The notes: generated from the sequence alone by a model not told the origin. A DNA stretch of 64,000 nucleotides from Patescibacteria group bacterium UBA7396 (GCA_002470645.1 DKNE01000037.1:1-64000), one strand, 5' to 3'; counted from the first letter of the stretch, positions 10,654 through 22,152 are shown. Numbers and translations: made by a program.

Positions 10654-10833
10654 ATGGAAAATCTACATTATATCCCAACTTGAGAATGAGAAAGTAGTGA
10701 AGGAATGAGGGAAAGGCATAGACTTCAACAAGAGTGACTTTACCATGATACAACTTTATTTCAAATACAATCTACACTTCTATCTGTAGATCAAATTTTA
10801 CAATCAAAGCCTCTAAAAAATGATGCAAAATAA
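10654..10833 (+). CDS. Small hypothetical protein
   Basis: This encodes 59 residues with three TGA-Gly codons: an acidic N-terminus (PTGEGESSEG), then a basic stretch MRERHRLQQEG and a hydrophilic helix. No family is recognised. A TATTAT box lies about 35 bases upstream and a hairpin follows before the rel gene. Its short length makes it a tentative call. Confidence 0.5.
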
Positions 10834-10861
10834 TTTTTTTTAATTGCTATTTTTTAAAACT

Positions 10862-10901
10862 ATGTTAGAATTACTTGAAAAAATAATCCTAACATTTTTT
10901 T
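10862..10901 (+). terminator. Hairpin plus T-tract directly before the rel ATG
   Basis: ATGTTAG (10862) and CTAACAT (10889) pair, followed by a T-run that ends at the ATG at 10902. It can end transcription of the small gene upstream. The same bases hold a TAACAT -10-like box six bases before the ATG, so a leaderless rel transcript is also possible. Confidence 0.55.
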
Positions 10902-13190
10902 ATGGAAAAGTATGTACAAGAACTTTTTGATAGGCTTTGTGCTGAAATAACAAAATATAATCCATATTACAATAAAGAACTTTTGCAAAAAGCATTTTTA
11001 TTTGCCTATGAAGCTCATAAATGAATGTATAGGAAATCAAAAGAGCTCTATATTATTCATCCTCTACATATTGCTATCCATCTTACACAAATAGAAGCTG
11101 ATGAAACTTCAATAATTTCAGCTCTTCTACATGATGTTTTAGACAATAAAAAAATTACTCTTATTCAAATAGAAAAACAATTTTCAAAAGAAATAGCATC
11201 TATAGTACAATGAGTTACACAATTATGAAATTTGTATTACACGTTAGATATGAATAAAAAAGATATCGAAAATTTGAAACAATCACTCGTTTCAGTTTGA
11301 GATGATATTAGAATTTTTTTGGTAAAAATAGCTGATAGATACCATAATTTAGAAACTTTAGAATATCTAGCAAAAAATAAAAGATATAGAATTGCTCGTG
11401 AAACTCAAGAAATATATCTTCCTATAGTCAATTTTCTCTCTATTTGAGAATTTTTGAGTCATATGCATGACCTATGTTTTAAATATACTGAAGAAGATGA
11501 ATATAAAAAATTACACAAAGTTTTTTGAAAAAAATATGAATACCATAAACAAAAAATTATTGAAGCTCATAATAAAATTCAAAAGGGATGTTCTCAAATG
11601 AAAATTCCAGTTATTAATATAGAATGAAGAGTAAAGAGTTTGTATTCTATTTATAATAAAATAAAAAATAAAAATATTGATTATAAAGAAATTTATGATG
11701 TTCTTGCGTTGAGAGTTATTACAAAAACGATACAAGACGCCTATACAGTATTAGGAATTATTCATAAATTATATAATGTTAAAAATGATAAATTTAAGGA
11801 TTATATATCAACCCCTAAAAAAAATGGATATCAATCTATTCATACAACCGTATATGATGAAAATTGAGAATTTTTAGAGTTCCAAATTCAAACAGAATGA
11901 ATGTCAAAATTAAATAAATCATGACTGGCAGCACATTTTATTTATAAATGATTTTGAGTTGAATATAAAGAACTTCCTGATTGGATGAAGGGGGTTTTAG
12001 ATATACAAAAAAAGACAATTGATTCAAAATCATTTTTTGAAAAACTATCTCAAGAAATTATTATTAGCGAAATTAAATGTTTTGATAGCAATGGAAATTA
12101 TATCTTATTGCCCAAGTGATCAGTATTAATTGATTATGCTTTTTCATATTCTTTAGAGTACTGAAAATTTTTTTCTTGAGCATATGTGAATTGAGTTTTA
12201 ATAGAAGACCCATTCTATTCTCTTAAAAATGGAGATTTTATCAAAGCAAAGAAGTCTAATACTATTTATATTGACTATAAAATAGAAAATTTTTTTCGTT
12301 TAAAAACTAAAATTGCCAGAGAACAAATGAAAGAGGTATTTAAAAAATACTCTCAAGTAAAATCAGAAGAATTATGAAAATATCTTTTAAATACACAATT
12401 GGAAAATTTGGGATTTAGACATTTTTCTTCTCATCCAAGAAAAATTAAAAAAAATGTTATTAAAAGTTTATGACTTGGTGATGAAAAACAAATGTATCTT
12501 TTTCTTGCACTTTGAAGTATTGAGGTAGAAAAGGTAATTAATAAAATTTCAATACTCAATAATAAAGATGAGTACAATAAAGAGGTAACTTTAAAAATAA
12601 AATTTAAAACCAAAGATTTTCTTAGTTTGAATAACATTACATCAACACTATATGATTTGGATATCGAAGTCAATAAAATTGTTTATAGAGAAAATAAAAA
12701 TAGTGCTTTTATCAGTTTTGTTATTGATTCTAATACAAGTTTAAATGAACTTCTTAAGGAACTCAAAAGAATTCCTAATGTTTCTGATATTACGAGAGTG
12801 TTTCCTTTGAGATTAAAAGTGTATTATATTTTTTATGCGTTGAGTCTTTTTTTAATTACGGCTATTATTTTTACTATTAATTTTCTTGATATATCAAAAT
12901 ATCAGAAAAATTTATTTTTAGAATTAGTACTTTTTTGAAGTAGTTTTTTTATGCTCTTTATAGTATTTTTTTTAAAATTTATAGTAAAAACAATATTACC
13001 AGATATATTAAAATATAAAAGATTTTGGCTTTCTCTTTTCTTTCTAAATACATTTATTTTTTTTATTATTTTTTGGGAGATTTTGTATTTATGATTTAAT
13101 ATAAATTTTATCTTATACTTTTTATTTTGTTTTTTGATGTATATTATGATGTTTTATGAATTTCTCATTAATAAAAAAATAAAAAAATAA
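10902..13190 (+). CDS. rel: RelA/SpoT (p)ppGpp enzyme with C-terminal membrane domain
   Basis: This 762-residue enzyme makes, and probably degrades, the alarmone (p)ppGpp. Domains in order: HD hydrolase (about 40-200; HPLHIAIHL and LLHDVLDN supply the metal His/Asp), synthetase (about 230-345; GRVKSLYSIYNKI, then NGYQSIHTTVYDENGEFLEFQ), TGS (about 390-450) and an ACT-like segment (about 560-635). The unusual part is the end: about residues 640-755 form four hydrophobic helices, so the protein should be membrane-bound at its C-terminus. Normal Rel ends with the ACT domain and is soluble. It ends on a terminator shared with the next gene. Confidence 0.9.
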
Positions 13191-13235
13191 AAAAATTAAA
13201 AGCAAAGTTTTATTGTAACTTTGCTTTTAATTTTT
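13191..13235. terminator. Shared intrinsic terminator
   Basis: A long stem with the core arms AAAAGCAAAGTT and AACTTTGCTTTT is flanked by A- and T-runs, between converging genes. Confidence 0.9.
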
Positions 13236-13518
13236 CCTCTTGTTCTTGTTTTATTTCATTTTCTATTTCTTGTTCTATTTCTTTCGTAACTAAAATTTGT
13301 TGTAGAGAGAGTTTCTTTTTTTTCTTCTCAGCATCTTTTTTACGTTCAAGGGAATTTTTTTGTAACCAAGGTGCAATATAGAGTATAATTCATATTATAA
13401 AGCATATAAATACAACAATAATAATGATTTCAATAATAGAAAAATTTGATAAGGGAGAGATAGCCTCAATAATTTCTTTAGAGGTTCTATATTTATATTC
13501 TATTTCTATATTTGACAT
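13210..13518 (-). CDS. Small single-pass membrane protein
   Basis: This encodes 102 residues. One long hydrophobic helix (about 26-52, FSIIEIIIIVVFICFIIG) is followed by a Lys/Glu/Gln-rich cytoplasmic tail likely to form a coiled coil. No family is recognised. It follows the sortase gene by 16 bases on the same strand and is probably co-transcribed, so it may act with the sortase at the membrane; this is an inference from position. Confidence 0.65.
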
Positions 13519-13534
13519 ATTTTTAAATTAAAAA

Positions 13535-14689
13535 TTATTCTTTTACAAGTTCTCATACTACTACCATTCTATTTAAAGTTGTTCCTACTGGCCAACAAGT
13601 CATAAGGGTAATCTCAGATATGTTATTATTTCTTTTTAATACAGAAGTATCACCAGGCTTAATTACTTTTTTTTCTTTTACTTTATAGATATATTTTTTT
13701 TGTCCATAGTATGCAATAATTTCATCTCCAAAACTCAAATTATCCATAAGAGCAAATACATCGTTATATTTTCATTCAAGCCAAGGGAAATTAGATGAAT
13801 GTCAAAAAATAAAACTATTCCCATTTTCTCAAGGTCTCGCACTTCCTGGGTATCTTACTATTCCATTTACTAATTCTTTCATAAAAATATCTTCTAATGC
13901 TTTTACATTTTCAACGGTTTTATTTTGTACATCAACCAAAGGAATATTTTTTCAAATTTTAGGAATTACAATTCTATTTTCATATGGAACAATTTCAATA
14001 TTCATATCAATATTATTGTGAGTAGAATTGATAAGTTTATCCATAGAATGGTAGGTTTTATTTTTTACCATTTCTATTTTTTCTGTAGTATTTTGAGATT
14101 CAGAGTCTATATTTATATTTTCTGTTTGTATTTCTTCTTCACTTTGAATTGGAGTTTTTACGATAGTCGCATTTTGTACTGAAGCAAGCATAGCTTGTTT
14201 ATTTTGCTCTAAAGCTTCTGGGTTAAGATAACTTCTTGCTATTTCAATATAAGCACTATAGTTAGTGGATGCAATTAAAATAGCAAATATTAAACTTGAA
14301 GTTCCGATATATTTTATAAAAAATATTATACCATAAATAGCTTTTTTTCATGAAGAAATTTTTTTCTCTATAGTGATTTGATTTTTTGTTTCATCTTTCA
14401 TAAAAGATGCATCTTGAAAGTCTAAAGTTCCTAGAACATCATTGCTATTTTTTGGCAAAGAAGTATCTTCAAAAGTAAAACTACCAAATATATCATTAGT
14501 TGTATTTTGATTTTCCTCTTTAGCAATAGCAGGAGTTGTATTTATTTGATTATTATCAAAATATAATGATCAAAAAACATCATCGACTTGATCTTGTTGA
14601 GTTTCAAAGTGAATGTTTTCTAAAATATCATTTTGATTTGTTTCCTCAAATAATCAGAGAATGTCATTATTTGTATTTTGGTTTGTCAT
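13535..14689 (-). CDS. Sortase-family transpeptidase with long N-terminal extension
   Basis: Sortases cleave a sorting signal and link proteins to peptidoglycan or pilin subunits. The domain fills about residues 245-384. The catalytic His is in FIFGHSSNFPW (about 291), the Cys in TLMTCWPVGTT (about 364) and the Arg in LNRMVVVGE (about 372). A membrane helix lies at about 115-140. The N-terminal 110 residues are acidic and contain three degenerate copies of a short motif (DVFGSLYF, DIFGSFTF, DVLGTLDF), presumably cytoplasmic. Normal sortases lack this part. No LPXTG-bearing substrate is visible in the window. Confidence 0.85.
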
Positions 14690-14897
14690 ACTTTTTGCTT
14701 TAATAATATTTTGTTTTTATATTTGTAAGAATATTTTAGCATAAATTATTTTTTTACGCAAATTGTAGAGATATATTTTTTTATATTTATATTGACAATC
14801 ATGTATAATGTCTTTTTATCATTTTTTTAAAAGTCAGTTTGCAAGTTTTGATTTTTTCATTATTATGATTAAAATTATTTGAAAATGTATATTATTT

Positions 14898-15350
14898 ATG
14901 GCAAAAATTTATGAAAAAAGCTCTTGATGAATTGTATATCGTAAAAGTCAAAAAGGGGTAGAGGTCCTTTTGCTTGAATGGCTGAATTCAAAGTGACAAT
15001 CTGAATATGTAATTCCTAAATGACATATGGAGGATTGAGAAACAGCAAGTCAAACAGCTATTAGAGAAACATCTGAAGAAACATGATTAGAGGTGAAAGA
15101 CCTTGAAATAGTAAAATTTATAACAAAACTTAACTATACTTTTACTGCTTGATATCGTGAAGATAATCCATTAGTGGATAAAGATGTATACCTGTTTTTA
15201 ATCAAATATAAGTGAACTCAAGAACCGATTCCTCAAAAAGAAGAAAGGTTTATAGGATATAAGTGGTTTGGTATTGATGAAATTAAAAATTTAGAAGTAA
15301 AGTTTGATCTCCCTTCTATAATAAGTAAGAATAAAGTTTATTTTATATAA
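14898..15350 (+). CDS. Nudix hydrolase
   Basis: This 150-residue protein cleaves nucleoside-diphosphate-linked substrates. The Nudix box GHMEDGETASQTAIRETSEE followed by TGL fits GX5EX7REUXEEXGU exactly (about residues 43-65). The general form resembles MutT/Ap4A-type hydrolases; the substrate cannot be told. TATATT lies just upstream of the ATG at 14898. The next gene starts 9 bases after its stop, so the two form a transcription unit. Confidence 0.9.
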
Positions 15351-15358
15351 TATAATTT

Positions 15359-15826
15359 ATGATAGAGATATTTAATACTGGAAGTTCTATTCAAGTTAAA
15401 AATTCTGATAATGTTACTTTAAATTGTAACAAAGAAACATTTGAAGTATCTATAGGGGATTATAAAATAGATTTTCCTTGAGAATATGAAAAATCGTGAG
15501 TACTTCTTGAAGTATGTGAATTTAACGAAAAATTATTCTATAGTTTTTTAGTAGAGGGGAAAGTTCTTGTAGTTTTATTTTACGATGATTTCGAAATGAA
15601 AGAAGAAATTATGTCATTCTTTTGAGATGTAGATATTTTACTTGTAGTAGGTACAAAAAATGCTTCAAAAATAGTTGAAAATATAGAAGCAAGGGTAGTG
15701 ATACCATTTTGAGAAGGAAAAGAGATGTTTTTACACGCTCTTTGACAACATAAAGAAGAAATTGAAAATTTTAAGTTAAAATGAGAAATGTGAATTGAAA
15801 ATACAGAGTTTATCAATTTAAAATAA
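15359..15826 (+). CDS. Hypothetical protein, possibly degenerate MBL-like fold
   Basis: This encodes 155 residues with alternating beta-strand segments (VSIGDYKIDFPGEYEKSG, then VLVVLFYDD and VDILLVVG). The IDFPGEYEKSG signature resembles the first half of small UlaG-like metallo-beta-lactamase proteins of CPR bacteria, but the HxHxDH metal motif is absent. If related, it is not a metal hydrolase. It is co-transcribed with the Nudix gene. The function is unknown. Confidence 0.5.
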
Positions 15827-15856
15827 AAAAGTGAAAATTAATTTTCACTTTTTTAT
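15825..15856. terminator. Shared intrinsic terminator
   Basis: Near-perfect inverted repeat AAAAAAGTGAAAA / TTTTCACTTTTTT between converging genes; the mtaB stop lies in the right arm. Confidence 0.85.
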
Positions 15857-17100
15857 TTTAGTTTTCAGCTGATAATCTCATTTTTTTTCATTTCTCAAGA
15901 GATAATTTCAAAATTTTCATTGGTACATTCTATATAATTCTGAGTCCATCATTTAAAAATCCCATCTTTTATATTTTCAATAAGTACCTCAAATGATTGT
16001 CATTTTTGAGAGTTAATAAATGAATTTCTTACTTCTTCACCTGCTTGTATTAATATATCGAGTCTTTGTTTTTTTATTTTTTCATCAATTTGATTTGGAA
16101 AAAAACTAGCAGGAACATGTTCTCCAAGAGTATGATTTGAAAAAGGAAAAGCATGAACTTTTGTGATATTATAATTTTTCACCAGAACAAGAGTATCTAA
16201 AAAATTTTCTTCTGATTCTCCAGGAAATCATACAATTAAATCAGCTCAAATACTTACTTGTATTCAATCTTCTCTTTTTATATTGAGAGTTTTTTGGAGT
16301 AAATCTCTCATATAATTCCCATCATAATGCCTTTTCATAGCTTTTAAGATTGAAGAATTTCCTGATTGAATAGAATAATGAAAATGAGGATAAATTCTTT
16401 TATTTTCAAAAATTTTTAATACTTTTTCATCAACAAATTCAGGTCCGAGAGAACTAATTCTAATTCTTGGAATTTCAGTTTTTTCTAAAATATATTCAAG
16501 TAAATCTCCAAGTTTTGAGTGAGAATATTGATTCGTATTTTCTTGTCCCCAAGCACCAAGATTTACTCATGTGAGTACTACTTCTTTTCCTCATTGCATT
16601 TCAAATTCAATAATTTCATCAACAATATCTTCCTGACTCCTATAAAAATGTCTTCATCTTTTGATTACTGTAAGACAAAAAGTACAAAAACTATCACATC
16701 ATCATTGGATTAGAAGGAATTTTTTTGTGGTAAGATTGAGTTTTGTTTTTATGGTACTTAATTTTTTAGTATCAAGCTTACTCATTTTTTTATCTTCTTT
16801 TGGTTTTTCAGGAAGAATCTCTATTTTATCTTTATATATTTCTAAATCTCAATATATATTGAAAAAATCTTTATTTTCTTTTCACTCTTCAAATGCTCAA
16901 CAACCACTAATATAAATTTTATCATTTTCTTGTAATGAGGGTATTTCTTGCTTTACAAATTTTATCCATTTCTTTTTTGCATTATCAGTTACTACACAAC
17001 TTGCAATAAAAATACCGGATTTATTTTCTAAATACTCACTACTGAGCCATGCATCGGTATAATATTTATTTACTTTACATCAAAATACTTTGTATTTCAT
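15853..17100 (-). CDS. mtaB: tRNA methylthiotransferase, MtaB type (radical SAM)
   Basis: This 415-residue MiaB/MtaB-family enzyme adds a methylthio group to modified A37 of tRNA. The N-terminal UPF0004 domain begins MKYKVFGCKVNKYYTDAW. The radical SAM motif CDSFCTFC (about residues 135-142) is followed by TVIKRGRHFYRSQ, typical of MtaB rather than MiaB. The C-terminal TRAM-like part is short. Several TGA codons are read as Gly, including VLTGVNLGAWG. MtaB acts on threonylcarbamoyl-adenosine. Confidence 0.87.
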
Positions 17101-17118
17101 TTTATTTTTCTAAATTAT

Positions 17119-17162
17119 AAAAAAGAGAAAGGTAAAAGCATTTTTATATTTCTTTTACCTTT
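17119..17162 (-). terminator. Intrinsic terminator
   Basis: AAAGGTAAAAG (17128) pairs with CTTTTACCTTT (17152). On the minus strand the T-rich tract follows, ending transcription of the gene at 17179-17895. Confidence 0.7.
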
Positions 17163-17178
17163 TATATTTGAAAGAGTT

Positions 17179-17895
17179 TTAATCTTTTTTAAATGTTTCT
17201 AAAATTTCTTTTGCTATTTCTCTTCATCAGAGTCAAAAGGCAATTCCTCAAGCAAGAGCTATCATAGATATGAATCCTATTAATACTGTATTAATAATAA
17301 ACATACTTACAATTTTTGTGTATTCTAAAAATACCATCAATGTAAAAAAAAGAATAATTATTCTGGCTCATTCAGCTATAATTTTTGCTGTTTTTTCTTT
17401 TGTAAGCGTAAGGGTGTGATACACTACATCATATACAAAATTTGCAAATCTAATACCAAAAAATCAAATAAGGACTCAAACGAATAAATTAGGAAGATAA
17501 TTAGTAACGTCTCTTAAAAAACTTTCTACTTCAATAATTCATAAATATCAAATTGAAAGTCTAAAAAATACGATTAATAAATAATAGCTCATTGCTTTTG
17601 CTACAACATCATCAACTTTAATTTTATCTGTAAAGCGACTTTTTATAAATCTTGGTTTTTCTTTTTTTTCCTCTGACAATTTTTCTTCATCAAAATTTAC
17701 TTTGAGTCTATCAATAAATTGATTGAGTTTTGTTTTTTTAAAAATAAACATTAAAAAAAGATATACAAGTCTTGCTATAATTCATCATGTGAGAAGAATA
17801 ATAACGGCTCAAATAATTTTTGGTCATAAAATCTCGGTTGTTGTTGCAAAGTTGTTGTAGATAACACCAAAAGAATTTTCTATGTTAAAAATCAT
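17179..17895 (-). CDS. MscS-like conserved TM-helix membrane protein
   Basis: This encodes 238 residues with five hydrophobic helices. The end GGIAFGLGGREIAKEILETF is the pore-helix-like signature of the conserved TM-helix/MscS family, but the MscS beta domain that should follow is missing. It may assemble a minimal channel or be a membrane scaffold. A charged cytoplasmic loop (about 58-100) separates the helices. It starts 23 bases after the Cys-tailed gene and shares its operon. Confidence 0.75.
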
Positions 17896-17918
17896 ATTTT
17901 AATAGGTTAGAAATAATT

Positions 17919-18251
17919 TTAACACCCACTTGAACAACTTCCACAACCTCACGTTCCACATCATTCTCATTCACTAGATGATTCTCATCCTCACACAATA
18001 CTTATAAACATAGATTTTAATTCGTCAATTTCAGGAACCATTCCTTCAAAAATCATATCCTTAAAACCGATAGATTCTTCTTCTATAATAAGAGCAGGTT
18101 CTTTTGAAATATTTAACTCTGATTTTAAAGTTTCATCAGAAGTTATTTCTGAAGTTATAAAATCATTTAATCATAATTCTTGGGTAGCTAAATTTACTTT
18201 TTCTAAAAGATCTTCTGCTTGTCAACCATTTCAATAAATTTTAATTTTCAT
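17919..18251 (-). CDS. Thioredoxin-like protein with cysteine-rich tail
   Basis: This encodes 110 residues. The first 80 resemble the small thioredoxin-fold family that begins MKIKIxGxGC-xC (beta strand, helix, LNISKEPALIIEEE with the cis-Pro). Here the active-site Cys pair is replaced by GNGG. The last 13 residues, CGTGGCGSCSSGC, supply four Cys in a flexible Gly/Ser tail that could bind metal or Fe-S. Half of those Gly codons are TGA. A related short tail occurs in some selenoprotein-like or metal-binding proteins; the function here is unknown. Confidence 0.6.
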
Positions 18252-18266
18252 TTTTTAAATAATACA

Positions 18267-18302
18267 GAATAAAAGCATCACTTTTAAGTGATGCTTTTAT
18301 TA
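18267..18302. terminator. Strong intrinsic terminator
   Basis: The stem AAAAGCATCACTT / AAGTGATGCTTTT has a two-base loop. It lies between the gene ending at 18327 and the next gene on the minus strand. Confidence 0.9.
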
Positions 18303-18326
18303 TATGAAAAAAAATGTTTAGTCAAA

Positions 18327-19802
18327 ATTTTATATTGTCTCAAATTTTTTATAGAGTCCAGCATTTCTCATTTTAATCATATTTTCATCAAAATAATAGA
18401 TTTTTTTTGAATTAGGGAATTTTATTTTAATAAGTTTGCTTTCAAAATATTTATATAATCAGAGAGCTAATATTTTTTCATTTGATTGAATATTACCATT
18501 TAATTTAGACTCTCAATCTATACAATCTAATGCTAAAAGATCTTCAAATAATTCTTGAAAATATATACTTTTATCTTTATTTTTCTTTTTTAAGATTTCA
18601 TCAATATTTTCAAAAAAATCATTTACATAATTAATAATATCAAGTGTTCTTATTGGTATTCACAAACGTGTAAGTTCTCTAAATCTTTTTGCATAGTCAT
18701 ATATAGATTGAAGTGATATTCCTTCTTCATTATCATGTCATCCAACAACAAATTTTATTTCTGTTCCTATTGGATATTTTGAAGATTTAGTTCATTGTTC
18801 CAAAGATAAATCTACATTTCAAATTAATTTAATTTCTTTATATTTCCTTGAAGTAGATTTTTTTCTTTCATTGTATTCTTTTTCATCTTCTGTTTCTTCA
18901 TTTTCATTTATTTTAGTTTCTTTTTCTAGTTTTAGGTAAAATTCTTCATTTAAATATACTTTACTTTTTACAGCAATTAAATCGAGTCAATTTTTATTTT
19001 TAATTTGAGATCTTCCTTTATAAATCATTTGGTCAATATATTGCATAATAAATGCTGCTTGCCAATCTTCATCAACATAAATAGTTACTCATACTAAATC
19101 TCTAAATTGATCAACAGAATAATATTTTGCATCAGCGAGCTGTTTTCATATAATTGATTCAGTTCATTTTTGTCTTGCTATGAGTTTAAAATTTATAATT
19201 TTTCAATCAATCACAACAGTTCAAATTCTATAGATATTTCAATTTTTATCTTCATATCATTCTTGTATTTGAAAAGGTCTTTCCAAGTGTTCAGATATAA
19301 ATTGTCTATCAAGAAATTCAGCTCTCCTTACTTTTTCATTAGAAAGTACATCATCAATAGCATAAGATACTTTTGCTATGGCACAATTTATACTTCAAGT
19401 TATTTTACTATTTTTAGTATCAAGAAGAAATTTTATTACAGATTTACTATTTTGAAATTTTAATTTTTTAAATTTTGTAGGGAGGTTTTTTAAATACCTT
19501 GTTTCATAAAGATTTATTGCTTTTTCAAAAAGATTATTGATTTGTTCTAATCAATGATTCGTATCGATATCAATTCATAATCTTTTTTTTATAAAATCTT
19601 TTATTCGATCTTCAGTAGCTAATGGAAGATTAAACAAATCCATTACAGTTATATCTAATCATCAAATATGTAATGGTTTTAAATGTGATATAATTTCACG
19701 ATAATCATCAGCATAAAAATCAGACATATCTATATAATGTTCTGTTTCTTTTTCATGATATTTCTCAAGTATATCATTTCAGCTAATAACCTTACTTACC
19801 AT
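18327..19802 (-). CDS. Hypothetical protein with a RelA/SpoT-like segment
   Basis: This encodes 491 residues, soluble and charged. About residues 200-270 contain KLIARQKGTESIIGKQLADA and then FRDLVGVTIYV, a pattern like the synthetase fold of RelA/SpoT nucleotidyltransferases (R-K--SI--K and DL-GVRI-V). The catalytic acidic and downstream Tyr motifs are not obvious, so this is a weak family hint only. A Lys/Glu-rich insert (about 300-330) separates it from a C-terminal helical part. It starts 5 bases after the methylase gene, so it is translated with it and adk. The function is unknown. Confidence 0.55.
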
Positions 19803-19807
19803 AGTCT

Positions 19808-20983
19808 TTATTTTAATTTTAAATAAAATATTTCTCTTCCAACAAGTTGAGAGTCTCTTTTATAAAGTAAACTTCCAGATTTTGTTTCACTAAACTCTAT
19901 ATTTTTAGGGAGAAGTTCTTGTACTATACAATACTTGTTTATAATATCATAAATTTCCTCAAAATACAAAAATTTTCATTTGATTTCCCAAAAAGGAAAT
20001 GAAATAACGATACTTCATTTATAATCTTTTTTTTGTAATCCTGAAAAAAATCATTCATATAAATCTGAAAGTTTTTGTTTTTGTTTGTCTATTCTTTCTA
20101 TAGAAATATTATTTTGAGTCATAATTTCTCATAAATATCATTCTGTAACAATAGCATCAATTTTATCTAAAAAATGAACTTCATGAATATATTTTGCATT
20201 TTGAAGCATAATAACTTGTTCAAAATTGAATTTATTTTTTAAATTTCAAAGATTTGAAAAAGTAGTTTCCACCATTCTATTGCTGATATCACTTCAAAAA
20301 ACTTCTGTATTTCACATATATACGGATTCTATTAGAACTGTTCCAAGTCATACAAAAGGGTCATAAATAGTTTTTCAACCTGAAATGTTTATCATCATTT
20401 GAGCAAGTTTTGGAGGAAGCATTCATACGTGCATATCTCTATCCTTTCCATAATCTCTATTTGAATATCCATAAATATCTTGAACAAAAATAGTTTTTCA
20501 GAAGTATAATTTTGAATCTACATAAATAAAATTAAAATCGGTTTCTTTTTTTATAAGAGCTTCTTTTATTATTACAACAGAAGCAAGATTTTTAAAATCC
20601 TGATTTATAAAACGAGGGTTTAATCAGAAATTTTTGATAACTTTTTTTGAAATTTTTAAAAAATCTTTTAAATGAATAGGACTATGTCAAAAAATATTTA
20701 CAGCATAATTAAATTTACCTATATATCAGTCAATATCTAATTTTTCAGAAAAAATTTTTTCTATTTGTTCAGAAAAAACTTCTTCTTGATTTTCAACTCA
20801 GATGATTTCAATGATTTTAATACTTCACCCAAGATTTTTTACTTTTTTTAATATTTCTTCTTTTGAAATTCAGTCTATAATAAGTATTTTTTTATCACAA
20901 AAAATAGTATTTTCTGGGGAAAATACTTTAAAAATTTCAGCAATTGAGAGTCTAAATTCTCTCCCAAGTTCAAATGCAAACAT
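19808..20983 (-). CDS. UPF0020/TRM11-type RNA methylase-like protein
   Basis: This encodes 391 residues. The SAM-binding motif YDPFVGLGTVLIESVYMG (about 222-239) and motif IV IVTEGYLGEI (about 305-314) are in the order of UPF0020/TRM11-family methylases, which modify tRNA guanosine N2. The N-terminal 150 residues could hold a THUMP-like domain. The usual DPPYG/NPPYG motif is replaced by TEGYLG, so the acceptor base may differ. It starts 17 bases after the adk stop and is in the adk operon. Confidence 0.7.
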
Positions 20984-21000
20984 ATTTTTTGAGTTATATT

Positions 21001-21609
21001 TTATAATCCTAAGCTTTTTTCAAGTCTAAGAGCGATTTCTTCAATCGTCCCTTTCGCGTCTATTTCAATAAGATTTCCTTGTTCTCTATAGAGATCTACA
21101 ATCGGCATAGTTTTTTCATAAAACAATTTAATTCTTTCATTAATAGCTTGTTCTTCATCATCAGCTCTTTTTGTCAGAGTATTCCCATTTTTTGGATTTA
21201 TGAGTGTTCCAGCAGGGAAAGTTTCGCCACTTTCCTTATCATACATTCTTCAAAGAAGTCTTGTTTTAGCATCTATTTCCGGTAAATCAAAAAATACTAC
21301 TCTATAGTCTCAAACTATTTTATCAGCTGAAATTTTATTTCCTTCATTTCTTACAAAACCATCCAGAATAAGTTTTTGTCATTTATTTTGAGTAACCACT
21401 TCTTGTAAAATATCTTCAACTATTTCTGGACTTACTTGTTTTCCAGCATCAATAGTTGATTTTACGAGTTTTCACAGGGGAGTATTTTGAGAAGCTATTT
21501 CTCTGAGAGCTGTTCCTGTTTCATAGATTTTAAATCCGTGTTTTTCTACCAATATTCTTCATTGAGTTCATTTTCCTGATCATTGAATTCAGATAAAAAT
21601 TATTTTCAT
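21001..21609 (-). CDS. adk: Adenylate kinase
   Basis: This encodes 202 residues and catalyses AMP + ATP = 2 ADP. The P-loop GIQGSGKGTQG (about 7-17), the AMP-binding DGFVRN (about 83) and the lid-flanking RLLGRMYDKESGETF are in the normal order. The lid lacks zinc cysteines. It is a common first gene of small operons; here it is followed by the methylase and the RelA/SpoT-like protein. It lies just downstream of rnpB on the same strand. Confidence 0.93.
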
Positions 21610-21640
21610 AATATTTGGGGTTATTTAAATGTATTTAATT

Positions 21641-22055
21641 TTTAGCAAGAGTAATAAGCCGGATTTTGTACCTCTACATCAATCTATCTAGGATTCTTAT
21701 CACTAAGAACCTCAAGCTGGGTATATTTTTTATAATCATTAGAGGAATAAATCATAAAAAATACCATTCCCATTGCTCCATACACAAGTTTACCAAGTTT
21801 ATAAGATTGCTCTTATTCTTCAAAAGTAGCGAAAAAAGCTTACTTATAAATATTTATAAAATTAGCTTTTTTGACACCTTTTGACTTTTCACCCTTTGAG
21901 ATTGCTCTCTAGTATTGTCTCTGTGGCACTAGTGGTATTTGAAGTTTATGGATTATATCTTCAAACCAAAGCCGTTAGCTTTTGTAATTTCCTCATGGAG
22001 TCCAGACTTTCCTCACTTTATTCAAGATAAAGCGTAGATGTATGCTCTTGCTAAA
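21641..22055 (-). ncRNA. rnpB: RNase P RNA
   Basis: The catalytic RNA of the tRNA 5'-end processing enzyme. On the minus strand the 5' segment contains GAGGAAAGTCTGGACT, the highly conserved P4/J element, and a later GTGCCACAGAGACAA segment supplies the 3' strand of P4. The ends TTTTAGCAAGAG and CTCTTGCTAAAA pair to form P1, which fixes the boundaries. About 415 bases, bacterial type A size, with an AT-rich variable region near the middle. Confidence 0.93.
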
Positions 22056-22152
22056 AGTGATGGTATTATATGAAAAAAGTGGGAAAAACAAAATTTTTGT
22101 GTTTTTTTGAAAATATGCTAAAATTTCATAAATAAAATATAATAAAAATAAA

